From: Sanghuangporus weigelae
Lineage: Eukaryota; Basidiomycota; Agaricomycetes; Hymenochaetales; Hymenochaetaceae
DNA: 64,000 nt
Assembly: GCA_033182465.1 (NCBI GenBank)
Contig: CP137318.1
Span: forward strand, 1,798,001-1,862,000
Direction: 5' to 3'
The notes under the pieces were generated by a model that saw nothing but the letters and a program-made list of their open reading frames with translations, was not told the DNA's origin and did no database searches. Positions 34,431 to 46,366 of this stretch are shown here, piece after piece (the first letter of the stretch is position 1; every line of letters begins with the position of its first letter). The position numbers were made by a program, and so were the translations under genes.

Positions 34431-35381
34431 GGGTGGCACGCGCACGAAAGAAAGGAGAGGAAGAGGGTGTACGGAATTATAAAGCCAAAAAGGGTGCAAA
34501 AATATAATCAGGATTGGATGAGCATATGACGGCGGCAGTGGAATCGGCAAGTACTAGCGGAGAAAGGACTGACCGTGACTGAACTTGATACACACCAAGC
34601 TTTAAGCGACGAACCAGAACCAGAAGGAAGAGACGGAAAAGAAATCAAAAATGAGTTGCTTGTCTTTATACGGTCACTCCTCCGTCCTTTCTAGGAACGC
34701 CTGGCCCGTTTTTAACCATCTTACTTGTATCTTCGCCACTCGCCACCAACAAACGTTCATTGCAAACATGTAGATAGCCATCTTCCTTGACCTACTATGC
34801 AAATATCCCTTATAATCCATCGCCTGGTGCAGTTCGACGCTGTTTACAAGCAGCACGAGCGAGCCCGATAGGCGCCGTTGACGGTTTTTCGATGACATCA
34901 TCTTTTTACCGCCGACGCCAGATAAAAAACGTTCATCCTTTTGCAGGTACACGTCATTCTACCGTACATCTCCGCTTCTTCGCCTGTTGTCCTTCTCTCT
35001 CGCTCTCGAGGACTGGACTCATCAGGCCAAGAGCAAAGCATAGTAGTCGACATGCAGCCGGATCCAGGACCGAAACTATCCGCCACCCTACCTTATCTGG
35101 TCGTTTTACTCAGTTTCTAACGGTCTGCCTGCTGACATCGATATCCAAGTATGGCTCGTCTTCGGTCACGGCCCCACCTGAATACCGATTCTGCTCCACA
35201 GGGTGCTCTGCTATACGCTAACCGTTGTCCCCCCGAAATCGATTTCAATTGCGCACGTGTATCCCGAACCATTCTCCCACCCAGTTACGAGAAAAAATTA
35301 CGATTACGGCTCTTTAGGTTTCGTCATGCAGAGGACGTAAGCGCCTGGGATACGGCCGCACACAATATCAATTGAACCAAC
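34431..35381. other. Region with unresolved small frames
   Basis: This 950-bp stretch lies upstream of the ARMT1-like gene. Plus-strand frames at 34787-35221 and 35151-35375, and minus-strand frames at 34674-34952 and 34898-35086, all lack motifs. On the minus strand ATG 35272 (MVRDT) could be spliced to a segment ending SRQTVRN-stop near 35117, giving a 38-residue peptide. I cannot tell whether any of these are genes. Confidence 0.35.
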
Positions 35382-36029
35382 TCACAAGGCGATAAGACCT
35401 CGGATGCGGGAAGCTAGATGGCGCATCTCATTGTGTATTGCAATGATAGTGATACACGATACTGTTGTTTGTGCGCTTGAGAGTTGTGCGATAGTCTCAC
35501 GGCTTTGTGTCAGCTGAGGAGCGAATAGCAGTTCGTGACCGCCTCGGGACGGTGGGATTGGTTCTCGGACTTGAAAAAGCGAGGATGTTAGGAAGCTATC
35601 GCTCACATGTGCAGACTTACTGCTGGGAAGTTAGTATGCAGAAGATTGAGACCCGATAGGCCGATTAGATGCGAATCAACAAACGGCAGGATATTCTGCT
35701 GCTGCCGTTTCTGCCAAGGAGATACATCAGACACTGTAAAACAGATATTTTTTTCCGAGACCGAAAGACATACCAATGACATCGGAAGCGTTTCAACTTG
35801 TCGTGTATAAGATGCGACAGGAAATATCTGGTTTAGTGCTTATCTTAGTGAAACAACCAAAATACCCTGTAGAGGGGTAACCATGTACAGACTCAGAAGA
35901 TGAGATAGTGCGCCAATTCAGTCGACAACCACCGGAACTGGAGCATTCAGGAAGACAGAACCAACAGACAGTAGGGAAGTTGAACGCAGGTAAGACGGGG
36001 ATCATGTAGTAAAAATTGCTGATGGTCAT
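35382..36029 (-). CDS. Putative multi-exon gene of unknown function (B)
   Basis: This model is built from splice-consistent exons on the minus strand. ATG 36029 (MTISNFYYMIPVLPA) splices to GGCRLNWRTISSSES, then IFPVASYTRQVETLPMSL, then SDVSPWQKRQQQN with FVDSHLIGLSGLNLLHTN, then REPIPPSRGGHELLFAPQL, QSRETIAQLSSAQTTVSCI and HNEMRHLASRIRGLIAL, with the stop at 35382. All four junctions have GT-AG ends, introns of 40-60 nt and matching phases. The product would be about 180 residues and partly helical at the C-terminus. No family is recognised. The two 3' introns are the best supported; the 5' end is the weakest part, and the start could be elsewhere. Confidence 0.4.
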
Positions 36030-36331
36030 CTGCCTGTCAGTATAACTTCAGTATTACTACAAGGAAAGGGGATTTAATTGTTAACCTCCAGAAAGACTAG
36101 ACGCAGTGACAAACCAAGCATCCATCCATCGAAAAAGACAGTCTCGAGTTTGTGGCGGGACTGGAAAAAAGCAGTCCAGAATGGACTCGAATGACAGAGA
36201 GATCGAGAGAATGAGACGAGGTAGAGATGAAGAACAAGCCTAGAGTCGTGCTAGTTCCAGCACAGATGATCATGATCAGTTCAATATAACACTTCACCAC
36301 CCAGGTTTGATTTGCCGAAGATCTCTGTCCC

Positions 36332-37464
36332 TCACTTGTCATACCAGATGTCTTTGACAGCACCACCGCAGTGCACAATATCAAGTTCCTCACGATATAT
36401 GATGTCGGCCAAGGTCAGCTGCTCCTGATGTTCGCGTTCGCCAAACTAAACCAGAGAGCGAGAGTCTTCGGAACCCCTTCGCTTCAAGGTCGGAATCAAA
36501 CTGCGGAGCATAAAAGTGTACGTATCGTGTAACAAGCATCATGGAGCGACGACATTGCTTGCGCAACAGTGTCCGGAGAGAAGCATTTGTGTACAAGTGC
36601 TCGAAAACGATCATCTGAAATTGCAGTTATATCTGATCGGAGCCGAGAAGTACCATTCTTCTATGCACAGACACGTCATTGATGTTACTGATGTGAAATG
36701 GCGGCAGCTTCGAGCAGCTGCAAGTCCCAGAGAATGGTTCACAATCGAATATGATCAGATAGTAACCATTAAACAGAAATCCTATTCTCTGCATTACATG
36801 GCAAGTGTTCCAAGCTCGATAGGCTTCCGATTCTTTGCAATGGATAAGTATAACATAACGAAATGTTGGTCGGAGCGGAGTATGTTTATCTATTTGTGCA
36901 TGTTTACTCTGTGAATATTTGTCACGACCAAACAAACACGCACGCATGGTTACCTTTCACTTTTGTGAGAACCTCTACCACTCTCACATTATTCCGAAGA
37001 CAGATCCCATCCACCCACGTCCGGTATATGTTTCCTGTGTGCAATACCATGCGTTGCCGTCGCGAAAGGTCTACGCCACATGGCGTCTTTTCATGCTCAA
37101 CTGGCACCGACATTAGATGATCAAAGATCTTCTTACCGAACTTGCTTCCCAAATTCTTGCCACTTCTCCGAGGCATAGTACATCCAATATGAGGACACGG
37201 TGCATCTGTCGTTCCTCTTCCGAAGAAAGGAGGGATATGCAAATACTTGTTGGAGCTCGATTTGTTCCTGTTTCTGTTCGGAACTGCGATTGGAAAGGCG
37301 CCAACACACTTCGCGTACTAATTCATCAATTGAAACTGAAGTTCTATGGCAATACGTATGTCTGGTCTAAATCATGAATATGCTTCCTTAACGCGGTGTG
37401 TGTGAATCATCTCGTCTATTTGCGATCTATTGGGCGGCAGTAGCATATGCTCGCGAAGGTTCAT
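36332..37464 (-). CDS. Putative multi-exon gene of unknown function (A)
   Basis: The 3' exons are supported by phase. Exon 36502-36614 (DRFRALVHKCFSPDTVAQAM, CYTIRTLLCSA) joins over a 56-nt intron to 36332-36445 (FGEREHQEQLTLADIIYREE, HCGGAVKDIWYDK-stop). Upstream, a long open stretch (36689-36910: LRPTFRYVILIHCKESEAYR and LFNGYYLIIFDCEPFSG) joins by a 74-nt intron in phase. Before a GTGAGA donor near 36986 lies SRRQRMVLHTGNIYRTWVDG. ATG 37464 (MNLREHMLLPPNRSQIDEM) is a possible first exon. No family is recognised. A 132-codon frame on the other strand (36516-36914) covers the middle, so the strand assignment there is not certain. Confidence 0.33.
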
Positions 37465-38359
37465 GGTGTGGTTTTATCTGTGAACAGTTATTGACCTGGA
37501 CTCCCTAGAGACGCCATGATCAGCTGTGTACTTACTAAATGAACTCGGCCATAGCTTCTGGATGCTCTCAATGTTCAGCAAAGCTTCTCGCTGCGAGAGA
37601 CAAACGGCCTTGTCTACGCGTGTAAAGTCTGAGCCGCGAACCATCCAGGCTGTTTGTTGCAACGCATGGCTGGAAGTTGGTTCCACACGATACAGGTACT
37701 GAATCCATGTCGTTATCCTGATTCTTTCTCCGCCAACCGCTTGCATCATGCACGTTGTATGTTGCTCCTATCGCGTTCTTTAGATAGAAACATCGTGATT
37801 TCGACATTGTTCTTGACGGCGGCATCAGACAGATGGGAAAAAAAACCCGGCAGTTTCTCTGCTTCGTTCCGTTGCGTTCTATGTCGCACATAGCTGACAT
37901 CGTGGGTTCCTGAGGTCTCGAACGTTTTACGGGTAAAAAGGCGAAAAAATCATTTCAATCGACGCCAGAGGACGGGCTGGTCAAAAAGATACGTGGACGA
38001 AGCAAAGCTCTATCTGCAGCGTAATTTTAGGTCGATCGCGAGGAGATGCGGGGATAATCGGTATTTGTCCGGTGGTGACGTGGTGAGACGAGCGCCTTTT
38101 CCCAAATGGGTCGTGGGTACTGATGAAGAAGTGACTAAAAATGGAAAACTTCCAGTCATGCGGGTATCTTCTCTGCATCTCCTCTGGCAACATGCGGTCC
38201 ATCATACTCTACTAGACGGGCACAGTGCGACAACAAAAGCTTCCGTGTTTCCTCTCTCCCTTCTCCGGACAACTGCTTAAATAGCTCCCGACATTCCCGT
38301 CTAATGTTCAGTGTCGCCCCAGTCTCCTGTCTTCGCTTTGGCTCCTTTCGCTCCTCGCC
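37465..38359. other. Upstream region of the aspartic protease, no gene recognised
   Basis: Two overlapping minus-strand frames (37474-37749 and 37568-37900) occur here, the first possibly splicing to a short exon ending AYATAAQ. Neither is recognised. A TATA-like TTAAATAG lies at 38277-38284, about 75 bp before the protease ATG, and a pyrimidine-rich leader (CTCTCTCCCTTCTCC) precedes it. Confidence 0.4.
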
Positions 38360-39923
38360 ATGTTCTCCGCCTCTGCTCTTATCTCGACGTTGCTTCTGGC
38401 TTTCATCGTCTCGGCGAATCCCATCGTTGTCAGAGATAATCTCGTTCGCCTGCCTTTCGCGAAGCAGGTTAACGTAACTGGCATCGGTCACATTCTCAAG
38501 AATGATCAGTCCCGTGCTGCCGCTCTTCGCGCTATTGGCGAAGCCCGCGCCTCCGGAAAGCAGTTGCAGAAGGACGCCGTCATCAGTGTTCCCGCCCAGA
38601 ACCAGGCGGTAACCTATGTAGCATCTGTCGGCGTCGGGAGTCCTGCAACAACATGTAAGGTTCATCCCTACTCAATGCCTCAATCCCTAAATTTTGTACG
38701 ATAGACTCTTTGTTGATTGATACGGGTAGCTCTAACACATGGGTAAGTGGCTTTCTCTTCGAGCCTTTCGTATATTCTCTTATGTGTTTCGTTTTTTAAT
38801 TTAGGTCGGAGCTGGAAGGTCGTACGCCAGGACTTCGACTTCTACTCAAACCGATGACCGCGTTGTATGTAATCTACTTGGTTAGCAAAGTTTTGAGTTA
38901 GCTCAACGTACAATAGTCTGTCACCTACGGGTCCGGATCTTTCAGCGGCACCGAATTTACTGACGCTGTCTCGCTTGGAAATGGTCTGACTATTGCAAAG
39001 CAGAGTATTGGCGTCGCTTCTACATCCCAGGGCTTCCAGGGCGTAGACGGTATCCTCGGCATAGGTCCGGTTGATTTGACTGTCGATACCCTGTCTCCCG
39101 ACACTGGCTCGACAATTCCAACCGTCACCGACAACTTGTTCAGGCAAGGCACCATTTCCGCAAACCTTATTGGCATTTCTTTCGAGCCGACAACTCAAGA
39201 AGTTGCGAATAACGGTGAACTAACCTTCGGAGGAACAGACAGTTCGAAGTTTACCGGTTCAATCGCGTTTTCGCCCATCAGTGAGTTGTAGATTAGGTCG
39301 CGATGTTTGGTGATCTCACTACCTATACTTAGCCTCTACGAACCCTGCGTCAGAGTTTTGGGGCATCAATCAATCGATTCGTTATGGTAGTTCGACTACT
39401 ATCCTCTCTAACACCGCTGGTATTGTTGGTGAGTTATTGAATCATATTCTGCTCGATTCATATCTGATATGGTCTCAAGACACCGGCACGACTCTCGTCT
39501 TGATCGCGTCTGACGCGTTCAGAAGGTACCAGTCTGCTACCGGTGGCGTTGCGGACGGGAACACGGGATTGCTACGCTTGACAACGGCTCAATTTGCTAA
39601 CTTGCAGAGCTTATTCTTCTCCACGAATGGCGTACGTCCCGAATATGTGAAAGATCAATGGAATTGCTAACCCTGTCTAATTGCAGAACACTTTCGAGCT
39701 CACTGCCAATGCACAGGCGTGGCCTCGTTCGTTGAACACCGCAATCGGCGGTAACTCCAACAGTGTCTACTTGATTGTGAATGATCTCGGTTCTAACACT
39801 GGCTCTGGACTCGACTTCATCAATGGCTTCGCCTTTCTGGAACGATTCTACTCCGTCTTCGATACTGCGAACAGGCGTGTCGGTTTTGCGACGACTCCGT
39901 TCACTCGGGCCACGACGAACTGA
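38360..39923 (+). CDS. Secreted pepsin-type aspartic protease (polyporopepsin-like)
   Basis: This is an extracellular A1-family aspartic endopeptidase of about 415 residues. ATG 38360 gives a signal peptide (MFSASALISTLLLAFIVSANP) and a basic propeptide (HILKNDQSRAAALRAIGEAR). The mature enzyme begins around VTYVASVGVGSPATT. The two catalytic motifs are LLIDTGSSNTW (across an intron at 38656) and AGIVDTGTTLVLI. The flap region SVTYGSGSFSGTEFTD, the hydrophobic-Gly motif GVDGILGIGPVDL and the C-terminal INGFAFLERFYSVFD with VGFATTPF are present. Six introns interrupt the gene. No C-terminal Ser/Thr tail or GPI signal is present, so it is probably freely secreted. Antisense open frames at 38156-38665 and 38842-39198 are not separate genes. 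Confidence 0.92.
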
Positions 39924-40058
39924 AGGTATCGCATGAATAGCTTCTTCGGGGTCATGAAAGAGTATGCATGGACGAAAAGTTTAGCAGCATAAATAAGAAA
40001 TGTTTTCCCGTTGGCAGTTAGGGCTGCTATCTATTTATGAACACCGGTATCTCATGCA

Positions 40059-43000
40059 TCAGGTTGACGAGGTTCTATTAGGGTGACCAGAACTTCCAAC
40101 AGCATTCCTTAGTTCGTCCCAGTCCGCACTCCTTCTACACATTTCTCTGAAGGCACTCTCTTCTCTGTTGAAGAGATTTCGAGGTGCATCAAACTCTAAG
40201 ATTCGACCGCCTTCTCCAAGAACCAAGATGCGATCATAATCAATAATCGTTTTCAAGCGATGGGCAATCGTAATGACCTGGAAAGGGATCATCAGTGACA
40301 TAGAAAGATCGTTTCTCTAAGATATGTATTACCATAGCATTAGATAGCTCTTCTCTGATAGTTCGTTGAATCTGCAAAAGAGCCTTAGAATGCAGCCAGT
40401 ATCATCTGATAAGAAGAATTACTTGGTCGTCAAGTTCCGTATCAATCTGAGACGTTGCTTCATCCATGATGATCACTTGAGAGCGCCGCATGATTGCTCT
40501 GGCAAGTGCAACAAGCTGTCTTTCACCGGCACTAAGTGGTCCCGTAGGCCCTATCACGGTGTCTAGGCTTGCAATTCGCATCGAACGAGGATCTTCATCT
40601 CGTGTGCTGAGGTGGCATCGTTCCAGAGCATCTAGAGCGATAAAAATATAGCATCAGATCAGACAGTCATGATGAACAATAAAAACTTACCCCAACATTC
40701 AAGGTCGGAATGCTCGTCAAAAGGATCCAAATTGCTACGAATAGTCCCGGAAAACAGCGAAACATCTTGGCTCACAATCGTCTTCCCAATCTCGTTAGCA
40801 TCTAGCTATCGGAACAATATAGTCAGTGACACTGACTATTTTTGTTCTAAGATCTTCAAGTCCGATGGTCGTGATGTCGATTCCATCGAGTCTGTGATTC
40901 CAGCACTGAGCAACGTGTCATGTTAAGTTGACAAGGTCAAAGCATACATTATTTTGCCCGACGTAGGTTCAACTATCCGTAGAAGACTCAGTGCCAAGGT
41001 TGTCTTCCCAGAGCCTGTTCGGCCCACCTTCAAATGTAGTCAAACTTATCATTATCACACTGGTAAAACAACCATACTCACAACGCCAAGTTTCTCTCCT
41101 GGATTCACCGTAAATGAGAAATTATTCAAGACAGCTGGCAAGTCTGGAGCATAGCGAACGACCAGATCTTCTACCACAAGACTACCATCAGCCGATGGCC
41201 AATACGCCGGCGGCCTCTTTTCATCAATTATCTCCGGAGCTTCTTGCGGTGCCTGCAAATATTCTCCCACTCGTTCAACAGAGTTGAAGTCGAGTTCGAG
41301 CTGGGCAAGAACTCTGCAAGGTCATTAGAAATAATGCTCCAAGTCGGATATCACAATGCTTACCGCACTAGTTGCCTCGATGCTTCTGCGAAGACACCAG
41401 CTTGAACGATTACTATCGCGGTAAATCCATTGGACGCTCCGCTCCACAAAGCAAAGACACTCGTCAAAAAGACCACAACAGATCCAAGACCTTTAAAAAC
41501 AGTGAGCGAAAGCAATCATCTACAATAAAATCTGTACAATCGTAACGCCATCGCAGCCAGCCCGCTGCAAGCCACTATTAAAGAACGCATCACTATTTAA
41601 AGAATCAATGAAAGAAGACATTACACCCAAGCACTCACGTAAACATGATCAAATGTTTGGAAAAGGTCGACCTTTCGGTAAAAAGCGTCTTGATATCTCC
41701 TCTCCATACCAAAGGCACGAACATGAGCGATACCTCGTAAAAGTTCGTCGAATCCAGCAAATGCAGGAGACAAAGAGACGGATTCCAGACGGCGCAAGTC
41801 TCGAGCCGCTCGAATGTAAGGAGGGGCAAGACGAATGTAAAGCCAAGCGACGACGATGGCAAAAGGAGCGAATTGCGGTATGATTGCTATAATGAAGAAA
41901 AACGATGCTAAAAACTCCAGAACGCCCGTCAAGGCCGAACGTGCCGACTGTTGCAAAGTAGAATCTATTATATTCATGTCCGTTGAGAACCTGTTGAGTA
42001 TGCGTCCCAACGGTGTTACGTCGAAAAATCGAGCTGGAGCCCGGACAAGTCGAATCAGCATCGCCCTGAAGAGCTTTCTAGACGCCTGCAAACTCGCATA
42101 GTATCCCAAAGAGATGTAAGCCAGTGTAGCAGCAGCACTAGCTAACGAAATCCATAGATAGATAAGAAGCCACGGTCTAGTGTCATCGTTTGGGGATGGC
42201 AAGCCATCTAGTGGGTGCTTTTGTGCCGACATTGAATATTGTGCAAGATGTGCTTGCAGCCTGAATTGGACGTGCTCGGATGGTAATCTTTCAAATGCCT
42301 CTGACCATTTTGCCAGGAATAGCTGAGCATTGAACCTAGTTAATTAATCCAGGTATTTGAGAAGAATTACGACAACTCACATCATTTGCGATCGAGATTA
42401 GGCGGATCAAAATCATCAAAGTGAGAGTTAAGACCCAAGAGAACCAACCCGCAGCTCGAACTGCACAATGAATTCCAGTGAGATCTCGTCATTGCACAGC
42501 CACGAGAATCCTTTACCATAGCTCAGATATGTTGCGATCGAGATGCGCCCTTCTGCGCGATGTTCGGCCTCAACGAGTTTGCCTCTCAGCAAAGACTTCC
42601 TACTCCAGTGCGTTTCTTCCGAATCGGCAATGGAGGCCTCGTTCTTGTCTGTCCTCATATCGGTTTCAGCGGGGCACCCAGTATCTTCCGAGGGTTCGTC
42701 CTCAGTCTCGATAACCATTTTGAGCTGACCAGAAGCTTGCAAATCTTTAATCGTGCCCTGACGTATGACCTTGCCGCCAGAGAGCTCGACCATGTAAGAT
42801 GCTTCCGGCAGGCATAACGAAATATGATGCGTCACAAGAATTACTGTTCGTCCTTTCATGATGTCGCCTTTTAGACAGTGCTCAACTATGTGCTGAGCCG
42901 TGTGCATATCGACAGCAGCCAACCTACATTCCATTATGAGTGAAATCAAAGCTGTACGGATACGAGACGTACGGATCATCGAGAAGGATGCACTATCAGA

Positions 43001-46000
43001 AAGGAATGTCAATCAGATTTGCCCGCTGAACATGAACTCCCTTCATTTACCTTAGCCTCGGAATACAAAGCTCGAGCCAATGCTACTCGAGCCCTTTGTC
43101 CGCCAGATAAGGTGACCCCCTTTTCTCCAATCTCAGTCATGTCTCCCGCTTCGAATGTACTCAGATCTCGAGGCAAAGCACAGGCTTCAACAACATTTAG
43201 ATATCTCTGTTCTTCGAATCCACGTTTCGAACCGAAAATAATATTGTCCCGAATAGTAGCATGCTCAAGCCCTATAGTATGCCATATAGTCAGATAGATC
43301 ATGAATCGCTTGCAGAGAGGGGTGCATACACGGATTCTGTGCGCAATAAGCAAGTAGATGATTATCCTTTTTAATGAAAACTTCACCGTTGAGACAATAC
43401 AATTCTAGAAGAAGTCAATCCATCAGCACATTTCATTAACTATGAAGTCTAACTAACCTCCCAGGAGGGACTTTAGCAAAGCAGTTTTCCCTGATCCTGT
43501 GCTACCCGTGATAAGTGTAAGTCTCTCAGGAGGGAAGTCAATACCCAAGGGCCCGAGTTGGAAGCTTAGACGCCTGTCCGAGTTTCTACGAGATGTATTC
43601 CATGTAAAAAGTGCATCTCTAAATCCGATACGGCTCAAGTCCGTATCTCCGGGACCGGGAGTATGCAAGAGAGTTGATGACCACTCGGGCACTTCGTCTT
43701 CTTTGAGGAAAGCATTGATACGTTGGTAAGATACATACGCTATGTGCCGCGTCAGTAAATAAACATCAACTGTTCAGACCGACATACCGTGGAGAAAAGA
43801 GAACAGTTCCTCAGGAAGTTCGAGCATCGGTCCACGAAGGAAAGAGAACAACGCAAGGGCCGTGAATGTCTTCGATACAGTCAGCCGACCACCGGCTACG
43901 ACTGTATAGAAGAGAAATGAAGAGAGGGTCATTGCTGATGGCACCCATATCCTTAAAGCAGTCTTCAGTAATTCCTGATAGTGGCCGTTCAGGATTGGAC
44001 TTGCCAGATAAACGATATAAGAATAGCGCAGATGTTTTCTTTCACACGCCATTGTAACTCTCTTTCGCGACGACCAAGAATACCTTGAGACCAGAGGCTC
44101 GTCCATCCATATAGCTTCAGAAAACGGATCTGCAGAGCGAGGAAACGTCAGCCATGCCACTGAAACTAGTTATCTCAATTATCTGTTACATTTTGGAAAA
44201 ATTCGTTGATGCCACTCATTCGCGAGTCTTTCGTCTTCCAGCTTTCTCGAGTTATCTACAATCCAAGATCATCAGACACGATCGTGTAAACATTGTCTCG
44301 TACGTACATATATGTTGACTTTTGCAATGGGCCAATTTAAAGCATACGCTATAATGACGACGGCGACACCTGCGAAGGCGCTATACCCAATAACACTATA
44401 TCACTTGTAAGTCCTCCTCCTCCTCCCAAATCAAGCATTCGATAAGTCATCTTACCTGTGAAGAAACACGAGCGATAGGATCAAACGGACAGTCGCTGCA
44501 AAGACTGCTGATGCTCTCCAGAACCGATACGAAACCGTATATGCATCACCCCTAGACATGATTTCTCAGTAAACCGCGAAATTTGTATGGAAATGAAAAC
44601 TATTCACTGCATGAGATTGACAATTTTTCCGAGATCCGCACTGCCTTTGTACACGTTGCTTCCGTCCAGAGACGAATCCACCACCTCGCTGATGTCGCGT
44701 CTTTTCAATGCCTTGTAATGTATCGCACAGAAAAGCTGCAGGTTTGAAAAGTTAACGCTTACCTCTAGAGCGCCGATAAGAATAGACAAATCCGAACTCA
44801 CTTGGCCTCTAGCACGTTCGTATGATCTTCTTGAATGCCAAGCTTGGAAAAGATCAACCTGAGCGAACGATAAATGAAGGACAAAGGTCACGAAGGCGAA
44901 GAAGTATGCTCTTGACATTGCTCTTGGCGTCATTTCAAGAGCAGCAAGAATCTCTTGCAGTGAGTACACACAGCCGAAGACTATTTCCAAGCTCTCGTGA
45001 GTATGGTTCTTTTATTTGTAATGACAGGAATTACCTGCGACAGCACTCCACAATTCAAGAACTATATCAAGTATAAGGTCAAGCGAATTAGACGTGATGA
45101 GAAAGCGAATGAGAGAATGCGTAGGGTGTCTGCAAGCTCATTAAAAGACAGTCGAAACACCAGAGGAGAGGGGGAGGTCACCTGTCTTGATACTCGAGGT
45201 ATTTCCGAAAAATATTCTTGTGCTTGAAGAAGGGCGAAAGCGACCACACGTCCATTTCATCCAGTCTCCGAGAAGCTGCAGCATCAAAAACAGGCTCTAC
45301 AAAGGAGAATGTGAACCATTGCCATAGCGTCACAGAGTCTTCGGGCATGGTTTCCAAACTAGTTGGAGTCTGTGTATACTCACAGTGAATAATGGGTAGA
45401 CAGGAACGACGAGATGAGTACTCACCTCCTTGCCGGATGCCACGCATGGGCCAGGCAAATAATCTTTGATAGGCAATGTTCCAATGATGCAAATGAGTGT
45501 AAACGAGATAGCGAAATTCGCCATGCTCAATGCGACTGTGGCGAGATGAGCGTCGTTAGATGATACAATCGCGAGAGCATCAACAATCGAAGAAATCAAG
45601 CTCAATGTGTAGAATAGCAATAGAAGGTAGGGTGGAGTTGAAGGTGATCTCCGCCACAGTCTACAGGTCGCATAAGCCCACGCGAAACTCAAGACGAGGT
45701 CATCCAAGTAAGATACCCCGTCAAAGATGTCAATCGATAGTCGGGTTAGATGCGAGAGAGTTCCAAGAAGAGACAGCAGTGGAAAAGCTCGGTTCTTCCG
45801 GCGCGATGGTTTCAATGCCGGCGGTACGGGAATGGGTGTTTCTTCGAGGTCTTCAAAGTGAAGGAAGTTCCGAAACGGAGAAGTAAACCACCTGTAAGTC
45901 CTACAGGCGAATGCGGGCAGCCGAATTGAGTGAAGTAGATCACAACAGATTGTCCAAGCCATAATTGATGCAGGGATGAAGGTGGTAAGAATATCACGGT

Positions 46001-46158
46001 GAGACCAGGCATATTGAAGCGGATCATTGGCCGCATTGAAGACCATTGCCTAGCGATATGAACAGTATTCAAACACAAGCTATGTGGCGTACATGAAGAA
46101 GGCTTACCTGCTCACTGTTGAAGCAGATGAGGGTTGGAAAAGAAGAAAGGAAGAGCAT
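40059..46158 (-). CDS. ABCC-type full ABC transporter
   Basis: This is an MRP-type exporter, probably for glutathione conjugates or other organic anions, in the vacuolar or plasma membrane. It starts at ATG 46158 ([13 protein letters not shown]), and an intron joins to the N-terminal membrane domain (TMD0-like: [20 protein letters not shown] and more helices). The linker motif [20 protein letters not shown] precedes TMD1. NBD1 has Walker [17 protein letters not shown] signature [17 protein letters not shown], a Walker B ILLDDP rebuilt across an intron and an HHISLCL switch. TMD2 includes [20 protein letters not shown], the usual intracellular loop. NBD2 ends with [20 protein letters not shown] and the stop at 40059. 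The gene spans 6.1 kb with about twenty introns. An upstream in-frame extension to 46350 exists but would leave almost no promoter. Confidence 0.88.
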
Positions 46159-46366
46159 AAAAAAGAAGCTACTTATATACTTGATTAGTAGTAGTAGAGG
46201 GCCAACCTGAAAGCAATGTGGTGGCTGTGCAGTCCCGTGCTGAACGCGTTCACGCAAAAAATCGAACGACAAAAGACGCGTCTCGCGGTTTGTCTTCCGA
46301 CCACCTCGTCTTCTCAAATCTTCGTCAACTCGCCTTGCATGAGTAAACACCTCCTATTGTAAGAAG
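46159..46366. promoter_or_regulatory. Divergent promoter of the ABCC transporter and aldehyde dehydrogenase
   Basis: Only 208 bp separate the two ATGs, so both promoters must lie here or overlap the transcripts. No sharp TATA box is seen. The arrangement allows co-regulation but does not prove it. Confidence 0.45.

Noticed and set aside
38156-38665. 169-codon minus-strand open frame
   Set aside because: It lies over the signal and pro-region of the aspartic protease and reads as antisense of real codons.
46159-46350. Longer N-terminus of the ABCC transporter starting near 46350
   Set aside because: The frame is open, but it would leave about 16 bp to the divergent gene and adds a basic, non-conserved stretch; ATG 46158 is a better start.
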